A DNA stretch of 64,000 nt from Mycobacterium sp. 1081908.1 (lineage in GTDB: Bacteria > Actinomycetota > Actinomycetes > Mycobacteriales > Mycobacteriaceae). The notes under the pieces were generated by a model. The model saw nothing but the letters and a program-made list of their open reading frames with translations. It was not told the origin of the DNA and did no database searches. This document shows, in pieces, positions 9,319 through 18,686 of this stretch (its first letter is position 1; each line of letters begins with the position of its first letter). Location: NCBI RefSeq assembly GCF_001673535.1, contig NZ_LZLY01000097.1, positions 115,840 through 179,839 of the forward strand, given 5' to 3'. Position numbers and translations under genes: made by a program.

Positions 9319-9506
9319 CCGCCAGCCGATCCGACGTTGGTTTCGCTGATGTTCCTGGCGAGTTTGCGGTTGATGGCTACATCCAGCAGTCGCGTGACGA
9401 GCGGGTGGGGTTGCTCGATGGTCGAGCGATTCTGCGGAACGAACGATTTGGCGTTGCCTTGCTCCAACGAAATTCGTGAGGGGCTGGCGGAGTGGATCCA
9501 GCTCGG
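9315..9506 (-). other. Possible degraded coding remnant, minus strand
   Basis: The 201-bp gap between the M19 gene and the methyltransferase start holds a minus-strand open frame of 63 codons without a clear ATG/GTG. Its translation looks protein-like: SRISLEQGNAKSFVPQ, then HPLVTRLLDVAINRKLARNI. It ends at a stop overlapping the M19 stop. It could be the 3' end of a lost gene. I do not recognise a family, and the plus strand is also partly open, so this is weak. Confidence 0.2.
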
Positions 9507-9519
9507 TCATCCTGAGTCG

Positions 9520-10269
9520 ATGGGTGCCTACGATCGGATCGGCGTGGGATATGTCGCGACGCGCCGACCCGATCCGCGGATCGCGTCCCAGATTCACGCC
9601 TCGCTCGCCACGATGGGCACCGTGGTTGACGTCGGCGCCGGCGCGGGGTCCTACGAACCGGCCCAGACCGTCGTCGCTGTAGAGCCCAGCATGGTGATGA
9701 TCGCCCAGCGGCCACTCGGGTCGGCCCCATGTATACAGGCACTCGCAGAGGCTTTACCGTTGCGCGACAACTGCATTGACGCCGCGATGGCAATCTTGAC
9801 CGTGCACCACTGGAGCGATGTGGTCGCCGGGATCGGCGAGATGCGTCGGGTCGCCCGCTACCGGACGGTGATCTTCACGTGGGATCAAGCGGTAACCCGT
9901 GACTTCTGGTTGCTGCGTGAATACCTGCCAGCGGCCATGCGGATCAGCGACGAGCTGTACGTGCCGGTCGAGCAACTTGTGGAGCTGTTGGGGGGCGCGC
10001 ACGTACAGACGGTCCCGGTGCCGCACGACTGTACCGACGGGTTCGGCGCCGCCTACTGGCGTCGTCCCGAGGCGTACCTTGACCCCTCCGTCCGCGCGGG
10101 CATGTCGATGCTGGCTTACGCAGATGAATCCGAGCTCGTCGATGGCTTGACCCGACTCGCGGGCGACCTGCGCTCCGGACGATGGCATCGTCGGCATTCC
10201 GACCTGCTGGAACGACAGCAGCTTGACGCCGGCTACCGCCTGCTCATCAGCGATCAGTCGGACGCCTAG
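9520..10269 (+). CDS. Class I SAM-dependent methyltransferase
   Basis: About 249 aa, with Rossmann methyltransferase motifs: motif I VVDVGAGAGSYE, an acidic residue at VVAVEPSMVMIAQR, then ALAEALPLRDNCIDAAMAIL and a post-motif region VHHWSDVVAGIGEMRRVAR. This fits the Methyltransf_11 type found in small-molecule (often quinone or secondary-metabolite) methylases. The start ATG 9520 (MGAYDRIGVGY) is where family similarity begins; the frame is open upstream to 9337 but that part looks non-coding. Ends converge with the next minus gene, overlapping by 4 bp. Substrate unknown. Confidence 0.82.
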   Translation: MGAYDRIGVGYVATRRPDPRIASQIHASLATMGTVVDVGAGAGSYEPAQTVVAVEPSMVMIAQRPLGSAPCIQALAEALPLRDNCIDAAMAILTVHHWSDVVAGIGEMRRVARYRTVIFTWDQAVTRDFWLLREYLPAAMRISDELYVPVEQLVELLGGAHVQTVPVPHDCTDGFGAAYWRRPEAYLDPSVRAGMSMLAYADESELVDGLTRLAGDLRSGRWHRRHSDLLERQQLDAGYRLLISDQSDA

Positions 10270-10640
10270 CCGAAAGCGCTTGTGATGGCGCCCATGTCGA
10301 AGTAGTCGCGCCACGCGACGATCTTGCCGTCTTGCACCTCGAAGACGCCCATCACCGGCAACGGGATCGTCCCGCCGTCCTTGCGGCGCATCACGTCCGT
10401 GCGCTCGTTCATCACCAACGAGCCGTCGCTGATCTGCCGGTGCACGTTGAAGTCGATGCCGTCGAACGCCGCGAGAAACCCTGCGATGAATTCCTTGATC
10501 GCCTCCCGGCCGCGCACCGGATCCATCGGGATGTTGTGGTAGACGGCGTCTTCGGTGAAGTACCCGGCCAGCTCTTCCGGCTGCGGGGAAGCCCAGCGTT
10601 TGCAGAATTCGGTTACCAGCTCGTCGGCGGAACGTGTCAT
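10266..10640 (-). CDS. Limonene-1,2-epoxide hydrolase/SnoaL-fold protein (EphG-like)
   Basis: A 124-aa cone-shaped alpha+beta (NTF2-like) protein. It keeps the Arg and Asp of the epoxide-hydrolase triad in VMNERTDVM and the second Asp in VAWRDYFDMG, as in limonene-epoxide hydrolase and mycobacterial EphG. Probable role is hydrolysis of an epoxide or a related isomerisation. ATG 10640 chosen; a TTG at 10670 is in frame upstream. Lies 45 bp downstream of the MeaB gene on the same strand, so it probably ends the thiolase-meaB transcript. Confidence 0.78.
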   Translation of the reverse strand: MTRSADELVTEFCKRWASPQPEELAGYFTEDAVYHNIPMDPVRGREAIKEFIAGFLAAFDGIDFNVHRQISDGSLVMNERTDVMRRKDGGTIPLPVMGVFEVQDGKIVAWRDYFDMGAITSAFG

Positions 10641-10685
10641 GGGTTCATGCAACACATCGATACCGGGCAAAGCAAGGGCCGCGTG

Positions 10686-11573
10686 TTAATCGCCGCGTTC
10701 CGCCTCCGACGAAAGCAGTTTTTCGGCCGCCGTGTACGGATCGTCCTGGCCGTCGACCACCGACTCGGCGAGCCGGTCGAGACCCGCCTGGGTCCGCAGT
10801 CGAGTTTGCGCCATCGACAGGATCTGCGCGCGGGCCCGCGCCAACCGGCGCTCCCGGCTGTCGGTGCGGTGGTGATCTTCGATGGCGGCCATCAGGTCGC
10901 CAACGCCCTCCCCCCGGGCGGCGATGAGGCTGACGATCGGTGCGTTCGTCTCGGCGCGCAGATCACGCACGGTCTGTTCGGCGCCCTCGCGGTCGGCCTT
11001 GTTGACCGCCACAATGTCGGCCACTTCGAGCACGCCGGCCTTGGCCGCCTGCACCGCGTCCCCCGCCCCCGGATTGAGGATGACGATGGTCGGGTCGGCG
11101 ACGGCGGCGATTTCGATCTCCGACTGCCCCACACCCACGGTCTCCAGCAACACCACGTCATACCCGATCGCGCCCAGCAGCCGGATGGCCGCCGGAACCG
11201 CGGCGGCCAGTCCCCCGATGTGACCGCGAGTCGCCACCGAACGGATCAGCACGTCGGAGTCGTTGATATGCGCGGTCATTCGGATCCGGTCGCCCAGCAG
11301 CGCCCCGCCGCTGAACGGCGATGACGGGTCCACGGCCAGCACGGCCACCCGGCATCCGCGTTCTCGGTACGCGCCGACCAGCGCGCCGACGGTCGTCGAC
11401 TTGCCGGCGCCCGGTGGTCCGGTAATGCCGATGACACTGATGCTGAGCTCGGCTGCGGACCCGATGCTCGCCAGCACCTCGTCGCGGCGCTCGCCTTCGA
11501 CCAGGCTGAGCAACCGACCCGCCGCGCGCGGAGATCCGTTGCGCGCTCCCGCGATCAGGTCGGCGATGGTCAT
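10686..11573 (-). CDS. meaB: MeaB/ArgK-type GTPase, acyl-CoA mutase chaperone
   Basis: A 295-aa G3E-class P-loop GTPase that protects and reloads adenosylcobalamin-dependent acyl-CoA mutases. Motifs: Walker A ITGPPGAGKSTTVGALV, AVLAVDPSSPFSGGALLGDR, switch/Walker B VLLETVGVGQSEI, base-recognition VAVNKADREGA. ATG 11573 preferred (MTIADLIAGARNG) over the longer frame from 11633. It lies 7 bp downstream of the thiolase gene. A two-subunit mutase is encoded 15 kb away at 25606-27612 and lacks a neighbouring chaperone, so this may be its partner. Confidence 0.9.
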   Translation of the reverse strand: MTIADLIAGARNGSPRAAGRLLSLVEGERRDEVLASIGSAAELSISVIGITGPPGAGKSTTVGALVGAYRERGCRVAVLAVDPSSPFSGGALLGDRIRMTAHINDSDVLIRSVATRGHIGGLAAAVPAAIRLLGAIGYDVVLLETVGVGQSEIEIAAVADPTIVILNPGAGDAVQAAKAGVLEVADIVAVNKADREGAEQTVRDLRAETNAPIVSLIAARGEGVGDLMAAIEDHHRTDSRERRLARARAQILSMAQTRLRTQAGLDRLAESVVDGQDDPYTAAEKLLSSEAERGD

Positions 11574-11580
11574 GTGCGCA

Positions 11581-12720
11581 TTATGGCGCAGCGACCTCGA
11601 TGACCGTCGCGGAACCCATTCCGCCGCCCGCACACATGGCGGCGACCGCTATTCCGCCACCGCGGCGGCGCAATTCGTGCACCAGCGTGACCACCATCCG
11701 GGCCCCGGTTGCCGCAACCGGGTGTCCCAGCGAGCAGCCGCTGCCGCTGACGTTGACCTTGTCGGGGTCCAGGTCGAGTAGCTTGATGGTCGCCACGCAC
11801 ATCGCCGCGAAGGCCTCGTTGATTTCGAAGAGGTCCACATCCGAGGTCGAAAGCCCCGCGCGCGCAAGCGCTTTCGGTATGGCGTCGACGGGCGCTAAAC
11901 CGGTGATGGCCGGATCGACGCCGACGGACGCCCAGGACCGCACGGTGGCGAGCGCGGGCAGGCCGAGGGCGTCGCTCGCGATGGTCAGCACGGCCGCGCC
12001 GTCATTGGCGCCGCAGGCGTTGCCGGCGGTGATCGAGAAGCCCTCGATTTCCGGGTGCAGCGGCTTGAGCGCGGCCAGCTTCTCCATGGTGGTGTCGCGG
12101 CGCGGGTGCTCGTCGACCGAGAACAGCCCGTGCGGCGTCTCGATCGGGACGATCTCCTCCTTGAAGAGCCCTTCATCGATCGCCGCGACGGCGTTGCGGT
12201 GCGACCGCAGCGCCCACGCGTCCATCTCCTCGCGACTCACGCCCGCCTTGAGCGCGGCGTTCCAGCCCACGGTGATCGACATGTCCATGTTCGGCGCGTC
12301 GGGCCGGTCCGGGTGGGTCGGCGGGAACCAGTCGACCCATTCCCCGTCGACCTGCGTTCGCGACCGCGGCGAAGTGGACGCCGAGTTCACGCCGCCGGCG
12401 ATGACGAGCTGATCCATCCCGGCCCGCACGCTTGCCGCCGCGCTCTGCACCGCCGCCTGACCGGCCGCGCAGTGCCGGTTGTTGGCCAGGCCCGGCACGT
12501 GCGGCAGTCCCGCCGTGATGGCCGCGTGGCGCGCGATTACGCCGCCCCCGTAGAGGCCCTCACCCAGGATCACGTCGTCGACCTGCGCCGGGTCCAGATC
12601 CTTGACCGCTTCGCTGACCACGTGGTGGGCCAGGTCGAACGCGCTGGTGTCGCGCAGCGTGCCCTTGCGGGCTGTGCCGATGGGGGTCCGCAGGGCGGAC
12701 ACGATGACGGCTTCGGGCAC
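11581..12720 (-). CDS. Thiolase-family acetyl-CoA acyltransferase
   Basis: A 379-aa thiolase for the last step of beta-oxidation of an acyl-CoA side chain (or the reverse condensation). Seen: nucleophilic Cys in NNRHCAAGQAAVQSA, NAFGANDG-like NACGANDGAAVLTI, the NEAFAAM box, GSGCSLGHPVAATG and terminal CAGGGMGSATVIE with the second Cys. GTG 12720 chosen because it is preceded by GGAGAAGA and by an IR operator further upstream. Heads a transcript with meaB and the EphG-like gene. The substrate is not determinable; nearby CoA-ester genes suggest an aromatic or branched side chain. Confidence 0.88.
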   Translation of the reverse strand: MPEAVIVSALRTPIGTARKGTLRDTSAFDLAHHVVSEAVKDLDPAQVDDVILGEGLYGGGVIARHAAITAGLPHVPGLANNRHCAAGQAAVQSAAASVRAGMDQLVIAGGVNSASTSPRSRTQVDGEWVDWFPPTHPDRPDAPNMDMSITVGWNAALKAGVSREEMDAWALRSHRNAVAAIDEGLFKEEIVPIETPHGLFSVDEHPRRDTTMEKLAALKPLHPEIEGFSITAGNACGANDGAAVLTIASDALGLPALATVRSWASVGVDPAITGLAPVDAIPKALARAGLSTSDVDLFEINEAFAAMCVATIKLLDLDPDKVNVSGSGCSLGHPVAATGARMVVTLVHELRRRGGGIAVAAMCAGGGMGSATVIEVAAP

Positions 12721-12784
12721 GGATCTTCTCCAATTTCGGCAGCGCGATGCGAACGGGAGGCACCCGCACATTCACGAGAACCCT

Positions 12785-12805
12785 ATTCTCTCATTCCGAG
12801 AGTAT
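12785..12805. promoter_or_regulatory. Inverted repeat upstream of the thiolase gene
   Basis: CTCTC-ATTCC-GAGAG with outer AT/AT pairs, giving 8-bp arms with one mismatch, located 65-85 bp upstream of the thiolase GTG. It shares the element GAGAAT/ATTCTC with the palindrome at 18687-18701 in front of the CoA-ligase and ferredoxin operons. Probably an operator of a dimeric repressor; the regulator is not identifiable in the window. Confidence 0.45.
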
Positions 12806-12830
12806 GAGTTGCAACAAGCGCAGCGGCCGA

Positions 12831-13499
<669 letters not shown>

Positions 13500-13555
13500 C
13501 TACACTGCTGGTGAGATGGCCGCTCGACACCTGATCCAGGGGGCTTTGGCTGAGC

Positions 13556-14446
13556 ATGACCGGTGACGAGACATTGCCGGAAGGGACGATCGCGGTCCCC
13601 GGCGGCAACGTATGGTTCAAACGGGTCGGTGGCGGCATGGGTCATCCGCTGCTCGTGGTCCACGGAGGCCCCGGGCTACCGCACCAATACTTGAGCTCGC
13701 TGCAACGGTTGGCCGACGAGCGGGAGGTCGTCTTCTGGGACCAGCTCGGCTGCGGGAATTCCGACTGTCCGTCCGACCCGGGACTTTGGACGATGGAGCG
13801 TTCGGTTGCTGAGATGGACGCCGTGGTAAGAGGCTTGGGGATGAGCCGCTTCCATATCTTCGGAAACTCGTGGGGTGGCATGCTGGCGCAACAATATGCC
13901 CTCGATGTGTCCTCGGGAGCCACCAGCCTGACCATCTCCAACAGCATCGCGTCGATACCCGAGTTCTCGAACATGGTGGCGCGCTTGAAATCCGAGCTGG
14001 ACCCGGCAACCCAGTCGGCTATCGACCGTCATGAAGCGGCCGGAACCACCCATGCCGCCGAATACCAGGCCGCCATCCGCACCTGGAACGAAACCTACCT
14101 GTGCCGCGTGCGTCCCTGGCCCAGGGACCTCGAGGACGCGTTCCGGGGGATGGGAGCCGAGATCTTCGAGACGATGTTCGGCCCCAGCGACTTTCACATC
14201 GTGGGAACCATCCGGAGCTGGGATGTGTTCGACCGGTTACCCGAGATCGCATTGCCGACGCTCGTCGTCGCCGGCAGATTCGACGAGTGCGTGCCGGAAC
14301 ACGCGTGGGAAATGCACCGGCGCATACCGGGTTCGCGGTTCGAGTTGTTCGAGTCGAGCGCTCACATGCCGTTTATCGAGGAGCCCGAGAAGTTCGACCA
14401 AGTCATGCGCGAATTCCTGCGGTCGATCGAAGCGCCGCGAGCCTAA
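13556..14446 (+). CDS. Proline iminopeptidase-type alpha/beta hydrolase (peptidase S33)
   Basis: A 296-aa S33 hydrolase. The oxyanion signature HGGPGLPHQYL, WDQLGCGNSD, nucleophile elbow FGNSWGGMLAQQYA, a catalytic Asp in VAGRFDECVPEH and His in SSAHMPFIEEPEKF match the family closely. Members release N-terminal proline or act on amino-acid amides. It is monocistronic, divergent from padC (206 bp gap in which I see no further gene), and ends at a clear hairpin shared with the converging enoyl-CoA hydratase gene. Confidence 0.88.
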   Translation: MTGDETLPEGTIAVPGGNVWFKRVGGGMGHPLLVVHGGPGLPHQYLSSLQRLADEREVVFWDQLGCGNSDCPSDPGLWTMERSVAEMDAVVRGLGMSRFHIFGNSWGGMLAQQYALDVSSGATSLTISNSIASIPEFSNMVARLKSELDPATQSAIDRHEAAGTTHAAEYQAAIRTWNETYLCRVRPWPRDLEDAFRGMGAEIFETMFGPSDFHIVGTIRSWDVFDRLPEIALPTLVVAGRFDECVPEHAWEMHRRIPGSRFELFESSAHMPFIEEPEKFDQVMREFLRSIEAPRA

Positions 14447-14486
14447 CCGCACTGCGAAAAAACCGGCCGAAATTCGCGGTGCGGTT
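14445..14486. terminator. Bidirectional hairpin terminator
   Basis: AACCGCAC-t-GCGAA (from 14445) pairs with TTCGC-g-GTGCGGTT (to 14486), 13 pairs with one mismatch, flanked by A/T-rich loop edges. It begins inside the iminopeptidase stop codon and lies between two converging genes. Confidence 0.6.
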
Positions 14487-14504
14487 CGGCTCGCGGCCGT
14501 GCGA

Positions 14505-15272
14505 TCAGTTCTTGCCGGCGTTCAGCTTGGCGACGATCGAGCGGAAATCCTCGGTGGTGAACGACTGGTGCTCGGCCGAAAGCGCATAGTCCAGGCTGGC
14601 CAGAACCGCGCGCTCCAGGTGAATGTTGAGCACCCGCTTAGTGCTCTCGACCGCCTGCTGGGGCAACTCCAAAATCTTCTTGGCGCAGGCGATTGCCTCG
14701 GCGACGGGGTCGGCCGCCACGTGGTTGGCCAGTCCCAGTTCGACGGCGCGCTGCGCGCTGATGCGGGTGCCGGTCAGCGCGTACTCCTTGGCCAGCAGCA
14801 GGCTGATGTGCAGTGGCCAGGTCAGCGGTCCGCCGTCGGCGGCCACCAGGCCCACCTGCACGTGCGGGTCGGCGAGGAAGGCGTTCTCGGCGATGTAGAC
14901 GATGTCGCTCAGCGCGACCAGGCTGCAGCCGAGGCCGACGGCCGGCCCGTTGACGGCCGCCACCACGGGAATTCGGCAACGTGCCATGCCGAGCACGATC
15001 TCGCGTCCGTCCCGGATGGTCTTGGCGCGCAGGTCGGCGTCTTGGGACAGTTCGGCAAGATACGAGAAATCCCCGCCGGCCGAAAACGCCTTGCCACTGC
15101 CGGTCAGCACGGCCGCGCGGGCCCCGGGATCGTCGGTCATTCGCTGCCATAGCCGCGCGAGTCCGACGTGGAGGTTGTCGTTGACCGCGTTGAGGTCGTC
15201 CGGGCGGTTCAGGGTGATGATCCGCAACGGCCCGTCGGCGCGGACGTCGATTTCGCTTGGCATGTCGTACAT
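14505..15272 (-). CDS. Enoyl-CoA hydratase/isomerase family protein
   Basis: A 255-aa crotonase-fold protein hydrating enoyl-CoA in beta-oxidation (or performing a related isomerisation or retro-aldol). Oxyanion-hole segments: GKAFSAGGDFSYLAEL and NGPAVGLGCSLVALSDIVY, then LADPHVQVGLVAADGG. In the second catalytic region the usual Glu pair is partly replaced (VGLVAADGG), so the exact reaction is uncertain. The ATG abuts the stop of the upstream acyl-CoA dehydrogenase gene (TGA-ATG). Last gene of the ligase-ACAD-ACAD-ECH operon. Confidence 0.88.
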   Translation of the reverse strand: MYDMPSEIDVRADGPLRIITLNRPDDLNAVNDNLHVGLARLWQRMTDDPGARAAVLTGSGKAFSAGGDFSYLAELSQDADLRAKTIRDGREIVLGMARCRIPVVAAVNGPAVGLGCSLVALSDIVYIAENAFLADPHVQVGLVAADGGPLTWPLHISLLLAKEYALTGTRISAQRAVELGLANHVAADPVAEAIACAKKILELPQQAVESTKRVLNIHLERAVLASLDYALSAEHQSFTTEDFRSIVAKLNAGKN

Positions 15273-16361
15273 TCAGACTCCCAATCCCAGGATTCTCGAG
15301 GCGATGATGTTCTTCTGTATCTGTGACGTTCCGCCCATCACGCTCTGGGCGCGACTGTACAGATAGGCGCTGAGCAGGTCCGGGTCACGTGTCCCGCTGA
15401 CCGCGAGCGCGGCGTGCCCGACCGATTGCTCGACCCAGGTCATCAGCAGCTTGTCGAGCGATCCTTCCGGGCCGTGCGAGATCCCGTCCAGCTGCTCGGA
15501 CAGCCGCCGCCGGACGTGGTGCGTCAGCATCTCGGACTCGACCGCAGCCCACGCGAGCTCTTCGGGAACCGGGCCGTCGTTGCGCGCGAAGAGGTTTCGG
15601 ACCAGCTTGCCGTATCGGGCCGCATAGCCGAGCGTGGAGGGCTCGCGCTCGTGCCCGACGACGGTCATGGCGACGGCCCAGCCCTCCCCGGGAGCACCGA
15701 CCATCCGATCCGCGGGCACCGTGGCGCCGTCGAAGAACACCTGCCCGAACTCGTTGGTGACGCCGTTCATCATCCGCAACGGGCGCTGTTGCACGCCAGG
15801 CTGTTTCATGTCGAGCACGAAGGCCGACAGGCCGCGGTGGCGTTTGGCGTCGGGGTCCGTGCGGGCCAACAGCAGACACCAGTCCGCGACATCGGAGTAG
15901 CTGGTCCAAATCTTGTGCCCGTGCACCACATAGCTGTCGCCCTCGCGGGTTGCGGTGGTGGTCAGCGATGCCAGATCCGAGCCGGCGCCGGGCTCGGAGA
16001 AACCCTGGCACCACCGTTCGGTGCCGTTGATGATGCCGGGCAGGAAGCGCTTCCGTAGCTCGTCGCTTCCATGGTGGCCGATGCCGAAGACCAGATAGCC
16101 CACGCTGGGGCGGGGCGGGGCGCCGGCGCGCACCAGTTCCTCGTCGACGATGACGTCGTACACCGGCGGCAAGTCCCGGCCGCCGTAGTCGCGGGGCCAG
16201 GACAGGCCGAAAAAGCCGTTGTCGTACAGGGCCCGGTGCCAGTCGGCCATGCGTTCCCAGTACTCGTCCCCCGAGCCGGAATACTCCTTGGCGTGCAAGG
16301 CAAGCCAGGACCGCAGACGCTCCCGGAAGGCGGCCTCGTCGGGCGAATCACGAAAGTCCAA
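15273..16361 (-). CDS. Acyl-CoA dehydrogenase (FadE-type), subunit 1
   Basis: A 362-aa acyl-CoA dehydrogenase with GIINGTERWCQGFSEPGAGS (FAD/substrate contact), YVVHGHKIWTSY, and the C-terminal FAD signature MGGTSQIQKNIIASRILGLG. TTG 16361 is supported by AAGGAG 7 nt upstream. It overlaps the second, shorter ACAD gene by 14 bp. Adjacent unequal ACAD genes are characteristic of the actinobacterial heterotetrameric (alpha2beta2) FadE pairs that dehydrogenate bulky acyl-CoA side chains such as those of steroids. The heteromer is inference from this arrangement. Confidence 0.88.
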   Translation of the reverse strand: MDFRDSPDEAAFRERLRSWLALHAKEYSGSGDEYWERMADWHRALYDNGFFGLSWPRDYGGRDLPPVYDVIVDEELVRAGAPPRPSVGYLVFGIGHHGSDELRKRFLPGIINGTERWCQGFSEPGAGSDLASLTTTATREGDSYVVHGHKIWTSYSDVADWCLLLARTDPDAKRHRGLSAFVLDMKQPGVQQRPLRMMNGVTNEFGQVFFDGATVPADRMVGAPGEGWAVAMTVVGHEREPSTLGYAARYGKLVRNLFARNDGPVPEELAWAAVESEMLTHHVRRRLSEQLDGISHGPEGSLDKLLMTWVEQSVGHAALAVSGTRDPDLLSAYLYSRAQSVMGGTSQIQKNIIASRILGLGV

Positions 16362-17253
16362 AGTCGATCTCCTTCAGCGTGACGGGCCAGAGTTCGGTCG
16401 ATGTCAGCGCGCGGCGCAGGTACACATGGGCGATGCATTCCCACGTGTTGCCGATGCCGCCGTGCACCTGCACCGCGGTCTCGCACACGGTGCGCGTGGC
16501 GCGCGCGCAATACACCTTGGCGACCTGCGCGGCCCTGATGGCCTCGACGGGCGTGAGTTCGTCCACCGCCCAGGCGGCGTGGCGCAGCACGCTCACCGAG
16601 CCTTCGATCAGCGCCCGGCTTTCGGCAAGCAGGTGTGCGATGGCCTGATACGACCCAATGGTTTTGCCGTACTGTTCGCGAATTTTGGCGTAGTCGCACG
16701 CGACCGCGTGCGCGCCCCGCGCGATACCGACCAGGTCCGCGGACGTGGTGACGAGCGCGAGGGCCAGCCACCGCTCGGCCACGTCGGACGACACCTCACC
16801 CAGAGTCGTCGGCGATCCCATCGCGTCGGCCTCGGCGCGGGTCAGGTCCGCGCCGGCGCGAGTGGCGGCCACGTCGGTGGCCAGGACCGCGGTACCGGAG
16901 AGCGACAGGGCGCGCCGCGCGCCCCGGGCGTCGATCACCCGGTCGTCGACCGCGACGGTCAAGCCCCCGCCGTCGGCGCCGACATGGCGCGCCAGATCCT
17001 CGGCCAGCACCGGCCCGAGGAACGGCGCGTCGACCAATCGTCGCCCGAATTCCTCGGCGACGATGGCAACTTCGACGCCGGAGGCGCCGTCGGAGCGCAG
17101 CGAGCGCCACCCGGTCGCTTCAATCTGCTTGTCCAGCCGCGCGATTCGGCTCGGGTCGTCGAGATCCTGAACCGCCCCCGGCCCGAGATCATCGGCCAGT
17201 TTGGCGGCGGCGTCACGCAGCTGCTGCTGCTCAGCTGTCAGACGTACATCCAT
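16348..17253 (-). CDS. Acyl-CoA dehydrogenase family protein, subunit 2
   Basis: A 301-aa ACAD-fold protein, shorter than the usual 380 aa and with poorly conserved central motifs. The N-terminal helices (MDVRLTAEQQQLRDAAAKLA) and C-terminal AVQVHGGIGNTWECIAHVYL are recognisable. Probably the non-catalytic or half-site partner of the ACAD encoded next to it, as in FadE28/FadE29-like pairs. AAGGAG lies 4 nt before ATG 17253. It overlaps the ligase gene by 23 bp, indicating tight coupling. Confidence 0.85.
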   Translation of the reverse strand: MDVRLTAEQQQLRDAAAKLADDLGPGAVQDLDDPSRIARLDKQIEATGWRSLRSDGASGVEVAIVAEEFGRRLVDAPFLGPVLAEDLARHVGADGGGLTVAVDDRVIDARGARRALSLSGTAVLATDVAATRAGADLTRAEADAMGSPTTLGEVSSDVAERWLALALVTTSADLVGIARGAHAVACDYAKIREQYGKTIGSYQAIAHLLAESRALIEGSVSVLRHAAWAVDELTPVEAIRAAQVAKVYCARATRTVCETAVQVHGGIGNTWECIAHVYLRRALTSTELWPVTLKEIDFGLS

Positions 17254-18634
17254 AAGACTCCTTCAGCACTCGGCGCAGCACCTTGCCCGAGGGCAGGCGC
17301 GGAATATCGTCCACGAACACGATGCGGCTCAGGTGTTTGTAGGACGCTAGCTTCTCGTCCACCCGGGCGGTGAGGTCGGATGGGTCGACGGGCGCGCGCG
17401 CCGCGACCGCCGCGACGATCGCCTCGCCGTTGATGCCGTCGGGGACGCCGAACACCGCGCAGTCTTTGACGGCCGGATGACCGTGCAGCACCGTCTCGAT
17501 CTCGGCCGGCGCGACCTGGAAACCGCGAACCTTGATCATCTCTTTGAGGCGGTCGGTGATCCGCAACCAGCCGGCGCCGTCGAGCCAGCCGACGTCGCCG
17601 GTGCGATACCAGCCGTCGCGGATCGCCTCGGCGGTCGCGTCGGCGGGCAGGTAGCCAGCCATCAGCGACGCCGACCGCGCCTGGATCTCGCCGACCTCCC
17701 CCGGGCCGACGGGCTGTCCCGTCTCCAAGGACACCACCCGCAGGTCCACCCCCGGCACCGGGCGCCCGACCGCGTCAAGTCGCGCCCCCTGCAGCGGATT
17801 ACACGCGATGACGGGCAACTCCGTGGTGCCGTAGGCGGGGACCCAACCGACGCCGGTCCGCCGGGTGACGGTCTCGGCGACGCTGGGGCTGACCGGCGTC
17901 GCCCCCCACATGATGAAGCGAAGCGAGGACAGGTCGTAGGTTTCGAGCCGGGGGTGCGACGCGATGGCCAGCGCGATGGGCGCGACGGCCATTTCGACTG
18001 TGATGCGGTCTTCTTCGATGGTCTGCAGCATCCGGTCGATGTCGAATCGCCGATGCAGCCGCATCCGGGCGCCGGTCCGCAGCGCGGTGAGGATGTTGAG
18101 CAGGCCGAGGATGTGTGACGGCGGAGTGGCGACCTGAATCCGGTCGTTTCGGGTCAGCTCCAGGGCCGCGCGCCAGTGCCCCACCGCGGCCTCCAACGCC
18201 GCGCGGGTGTGGCGCACCGCCTTCGGCAGGCCGGTGGTGCCCGAACTGAACACCAGCACCGCGTCGGCGCCGTCCGGCGACGACCCCGCCGGAGGCTCAC
18301 CCGTCGGGACCGGATCGTCCAGGTGCAGCATCGGCATCAGGCCGCCCAGCACCGGATGGTCGCCGACGGCGTGCGCCGGGCCGGTGATCGCCAGGGCATG
18401 GTCGACCTCGTCGCGCTTCCACGCCGGGCTGATGAGGATCGCGGCGGCACCCAGCCGCCAAATCGCGAGCAGGACGGCCACGAACTCCGGCCGGTTGGAC
18501 GCCATGACCGCGACCCGCTGACCTGGGACGACACGCTTTTTCGTCAGGGTCGCGGCCAGTCCGTCGGCCAAGACGTCGAGCTGCGGCAGGCTGAACCGCC
18601 GTTCCTCGAACACGAGCGCTGCCGGCTCGGTCAC
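17231..18634 (-). CDS. AMP-forming acyl-CoA synthetase/ligase
   Basis: A 467-aa adenylate-forming enzyme that activates a carboxylic acid to its CoA thioester. Motifs: P-loop VLVFSSGTTGLPKAVRHT, adenine-binding VPAYGTTELPV, GWYRTGDVGWLD, hinge LKEMIKVRGFQVAPAEIE, and the catalytic Lys in LPSGKVLRRVLK. Short for the fatty-acid class and close to 4-coumarate-CoA ligase-like proteins, but specificity is not readable. First gene of the four-gene beta-oxidation operon, GTG 18634 with AAGGA upstream. Its promoter region is shared with the divergent ferredoxin gene and holds a palindrome. Confidence 0.9.
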   Translation of the reverse strand: MTEPAALVFEERRFSLPQLDVLADGLAATLTKKRVVPGQRVAVMASNRPEFVAVLLAIWRLGAAAILISPAWKRDEVDHALAITGPAHAVGDHPVLGGLMPMLHLDDPVPTGEPPAGSSPDGADAVLVFSSGTTGLPKAVRHTRAALEAAVGHWRAALELTRNDRIQVATPPSHILGLLNILTALRTGARMRLHRRFDIDRMLQTIEEDRITVEMAVAPIALAIASHPRLETYDLSSLRFIMWGATPVSPSVAETVTRRTGVGWVPAYGTTELPVIACNPLQGARLDAVGRPVPGVDLRVVSLETGQPVGPGEVGEIQARSASLMAGYLPADATAEAIRDGWYRTGDVGWLDGAGWLRITDRLKEMIKVRGFQVAPAEIETVLHGHPAVKDCAVFGVPDGINGEAIVAAVAARAPVDPSDLTARVDEKLASYKHLSRIVFVDDIPRLPSGKVLRRVLKESYGCTSDS

Positions 18635-18686
18635 GTCCCGTTCCTTCCAGCAGTCCGAACGTCTTGAGAAGACCCTATCGCTCTGT

